Positions 5,122 to 5,364 of a DNA stretch of 5,364 bases are shown piece by piece; position 1 is the stretch's first letter, and each line of letters begins with the position of its first letter. This stretch comes from an uncultured Eubacteriales bacterium (GTDB lineage Bacteria > Bacillota > Clostridia > Oscillospirales > UBA644): assembly GCA_934486965.1 (NCBI GenBank), contig CAKSQP010000102.1, forward strand, positions 1 through 5,364, given 5' to 3'. Position numbers and translations under genes: made by a program. The notes beneath the pieces were generated by a model. It made no database searches. It worked only from the letters and a program-made list of their open reading frames with translations, and was not told where the DNA came from.

Positions 5122-5125
5122 AAGT

Positions 5126-5159
5126 AAAAAATCCCCATTCTTACGAATGAGGATTTTTT
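5126..5159 (-). terminator. Terminator of the 5S-tRNA-Ser transcript
   Basis: Arms 5126-5140 and 5145-5159 are reverse complements over 15 bp with a 4-nt loop. The single non-complementary position is a G-U wobble on the minus strand but C-A on the plus strand, which supports minus-strand function. Six Ts end the stem on the minus strand. It begins at the last base of the tRNA CCA, so it closes the rRNA/tRNA transcript directly. Confidence 0.88.
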
Positions 5160-5245
5160 GGCGGAGAGTGTGGGATTCGAACCCACGTGGCTTGCGCCAA
5201 ACGGTTTTCAAGACCGCCTCGTTATGACCGCTTCGATAACTCTCC
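5159..5245 (-). tRNA. tRNA-Ser (anticodon UGA), CCA encoded
   Basis: The minus strand folds into a class II tRNA of 87 nt. It has an acceptor stem GGAGAGT/ACTCTCC, a D arm TCG...CGA, an anticodon loop CTTGAAA giving anticodon UGA (reads UCA and related Ser codons), a long variable arm GGC-GCAA-GCC typical of serine tRNA, and a T arm GTGGG-TTCGAAT-CCCAC. Discriminator G and a genome-encoded CCA follow. It lies 41 nt after the 5S rRNA end, so it is probably the distal tRNA of an rRNA operon, and the terminator starts at its 3' end. Confidence 0.96.
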
Positions 5246-5277
5246 CTGTACTGTTCACCCCTCATCTATAAAAGGGT

Positions 5278-5301
5278 AAAAAAAGAAGTCGGCATCGACT
5301 T
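5278..5301 (-). terminator. Terminator-like hairpin overlapping the 5S 3' end
   Basis: On the minus strand AAGTCG (5296-5301) and CGACTT (5286-5291) form a 6-bp stem with an ATGC loop, followed by CTTTTTTT (5278-5285). The stem uses 5S bases that should pair with the 5S 5' end in helix I, so the two folds compete. If it terminates, it would do so only partly, since the tRNA-Ser downstream has no clear promoter of its own. Confidence 0.4.
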
Positions 5302-5364
5302 ATCTTCCCGGGCCGTTGCCAGCCAAGTATTTTCAGCACACACGAGCTTAACTACCGTGTTCGG
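5287..5364 (-). rRNA. rrf: 5S ribosomal RNA, 3' part only
   Basis: The minus strand reads CCGAACACGGTAGTTAAGC from the window edge, the conserved 5S loop B/C signature, and continues through the GGCAACGGCC-type arm and GGGAAGATAAGTCGATGCC at the 3' end. About 78 of the expected 117 nt are present; the 5' third lies beyond the window. The 3' end is set by alignment from memory with Bacillus 5S and may be off by a few bases. It is followed on the same strand by tRNA-Ser, so this is the end of an rRNA operon. Confidence 0.9.

Larger units (their letters stand above)
4402..5125. other. Gene-free, hairpin-rich intergenic region
   Basis: About 720 bp between the hydrolase operon and the tRNA terminator hold no ORF with a recognisable protein or a convincing ribosome binding site. 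Open frames here (for example minus 4361-4696 and 4623-4829) run through the promoter and the palindromes and look accidental. The stretch instead contains a promoter, a long imperfect inverted repeat, at least six short hairpins, two or three terminator-like palindromes and a 7-bp tandem repeat, each listed separately. The density suggests decayed or inserted short intergenic repeats. Confidence 0.7.

Noticed and set aside
5159..5245. Attachment site or integrated element at the tRNA-Ser 3' end
   Set aside because: No integrase and no repeated tRNA 3' segment is visible within the window.

Overview
The window looks like chromosomal DNA from a low-to-mid GC member of the Clostridia (Bacillota). 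The signs are strong AGGAGG-type ribosome binding sites, near-consensus sigma-70/SigA promoters with 17-bp spacers, many hairpin-plus-T-tract terminators, and a Firmicutes-like 5S rRNA. The genus cannot be fixed from the sequence alone. Every gene except one small ORF lies on the minus strand.

From right to left, in the direction of transcription, the window opens with the end of an rRNA operon. It holds the 3' part of 5S rRNA (5287-5364), then tRNA-Ser(UGA) (5159-5245) and a strong terminator. Next comes about 700 bp with no convincing gene (4402-5125). It is packed with short hairpins, terminator-like palindromes, a 7-bp tandem repeat and a long imperfect inverted repeat, so it looks like accumulated intergenic repeats. 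A promoter at 4433-4461 then drives a compact three-gene operon: an alpha/beta hydrolase, a methylated-DNA--protein-cysteine methyltransferase (Ogt/MGMT type) and a small HD-domain phosphohydrolase. The operon ends at a nearly perfect 37-bp bidirectional terminator (2606-2642).

From 2010 to 2600 lies the most interesting part, a divergent regulatory region. Rightwards, a near-consensus promoter with a dyad in its spacer drives a roughly 180-nt transcript that encodes only a 32-residue peptide and ends at a textbook terminator. Leftwards, a perfect consensus promoter (TTGACA-17-TATAAT) drives a large secreted protein. Its roughly 175-nt 5' leader can fold into a long rod (13 + 7 + 6 bp) capped by a multi-hairpin head that I do not match to any known riboswitch. 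The secreted protein (1-1996, C-terminus beyond the window) has a Sec signal peptide, a TIM-barrel glycoside-hydrolase-like domain with an Asp-Glu-Pro motif, a probable beta-sandwich domain and an Ala-rich helical tail.

The genes form three separate units: stable-RNA synthesis, a small repair/hydrolase operon, and an extracellular carbohydrate-active-like protein with a divergent small-peptide unit. No mobile element, CRISPR array or phage gene is visible.
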